A stretch of 6,060 nt of DNA from Methylophilaceae bacterium (GTDB lineage: Bacteria > Pseudomonadota > Gammaproteobacteria > Burkholderiales > Methylophilaceae): contig RHAY01000043.1 in assembly GCA_010031285.1 (NCBI GenBank), positions 1-6,060 of the forward strand. Direction: 5' to 3'. The translations under genes and the position numbers were made by a program. Numbering within the stretch: the stretch's first letter is position 1; each line of letters starts with the position of its first letter. The notes beneath the pieces are model-generated. The model worked only from the letters and a program-made list of their open reading frames with translations, was not told the DNA's origin and did no database searches. This document shows positions 5,828 to 6,060 of the stretch, piece after piece.

Positions 5828-6060
5828 ATGAATATTCTTTTGTCTAACGATGATGGTTACGACGCGCCAGGTATTAAAACACTTGCAAACTATTTAAGAA
5901 AAATAGCACATGTCACAATTGTGGCGCCCGATCGTAATAGAAGTGGTGCGAGCAATTCCTTATCACTTGATCGTCCTCTTAAAGTCACAGAAATTGAAAA
6001 AGATTATTATCACGTCAATGGTACGCCAACAGATTGCGTGCATTTAGCTTTAACAGGATT
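5828..6060 (+). CDS. surE: 5'/3'-nucleotidase SurE, N-terminal 77 codons (partial)
   Basis: The reading frame starts with ATG at 5828 and runs off the window end. It begins MNILLSNDDGYDAPGI, the hallmark SurE N terminus, with metal ligands D8 and D9 in SNDDG. VAPDRNRSGASNSLSL (32-47) follows, containing S39, the third metal ligand in known structures, and N43. YHVNGTPTDCVHLAL (61-75) is the conserved nucleotide-pocket segment. SurE is a divalent-metal-dependent phosphatase that dephosphorylates 5'- and 3'-nucleoside monophosphates and short polyphosphate in the cytoplasm; it is linked to stationary-phase survival, and in many proteobacteria lies next to pcm and nlpD. The ATG follows the DUF2069 stop after a single base and has no Shine-Dalgarno, so translation is probably coupled. 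About two thirds of the usual roughly 250 residues lie outside the window. Confidence 0.97.
   Translation, partial: MNILLSNDDGYDAPGIKTLANYLRKIAHVTIVAPDRNRSGASNSLSLDRPLKVTEIEKDYYHVNGTPTDCVHLALTG

Noticed and set aside
1..6060. Search for a defence system, mobile element, CRISPR array or other novel multi-gene system
   Set aside because: Apart from the DUF2069 protein, every gene belongs to a housekeeping or enzymatically recognised family. There are no repeats in array form, no integrase or transposase, no tRNA, and no compositional break.

Overview
The window looks like ordinary, tightly packed chromosome from a streamlined, AT-rich betaproteobacterium. The methylotroph family Methylophilaceae (OM43 / LD28 / 'Ca. 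Methylopumilus'-like lineages) is the best guess. This rests on the visible AT bias, intergenic gaps of 1-31 bases or gene overlaps, and protein sequences resembling betaproteobacterial versions of WrbA, family 5 uracil-DNA glycosylase and the DUF2069 protein next to surE. The taxonomic call is inference from memory, not from a search.

Left half (1-2555) is read on the minus strand. In transcription order it holds a family 5 uracil-DNA glycosylase that is short at its N terminus, a 59-residue 4-oxalocrotonate tautomerase-like protein, the excinuclease subunit gene uvrC, and the first 18 codons of pgsA (phosphatidylglycerophosphate synthase), cut by the window edge. Gaps are 2, 4 and 13 bases, so this is probably one operon. 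Two of its products are DNA repair proteins: base excision of uracil, and nucleotide excision.

A 104-base divergent intergenic region (2556-2659) separates the two blocks. It contains a good sigma70-type promoter for the plus-strand genes, a weaker candidate for the minus-strand operon, and a short inverted repeat between them.

Right half (2660-6060) is read on the plus strand: rlmJ (23S rRNA m6A2030 methyltransferase), purB (adenylosuccinate lyase), wrbA (flavodoxin-like quinone reductase), a four-helix DUF2069 membrane protein, and the first 77 codons of surE (5'-nucleotidase). purB/wrbA overlap by 1 base, wrbA/DUF2069 by 4 bases, and surE starts 2 bases after the preceding stop codon, so these four are almost certainly cotranscribed and translationally coupled.

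I see no mobile element, RNA gene, CRISPR array, phage gene or defence system, and nothing that looks like a new multi-gene system. The main oddity is the glycosylase: it lacks an ATG start and the N-terminal segment that normally carries two of the four iron-sulfur cysteines. Two genes, the tautomerase and partial pgsA, are easy to miss because they are short or cut.
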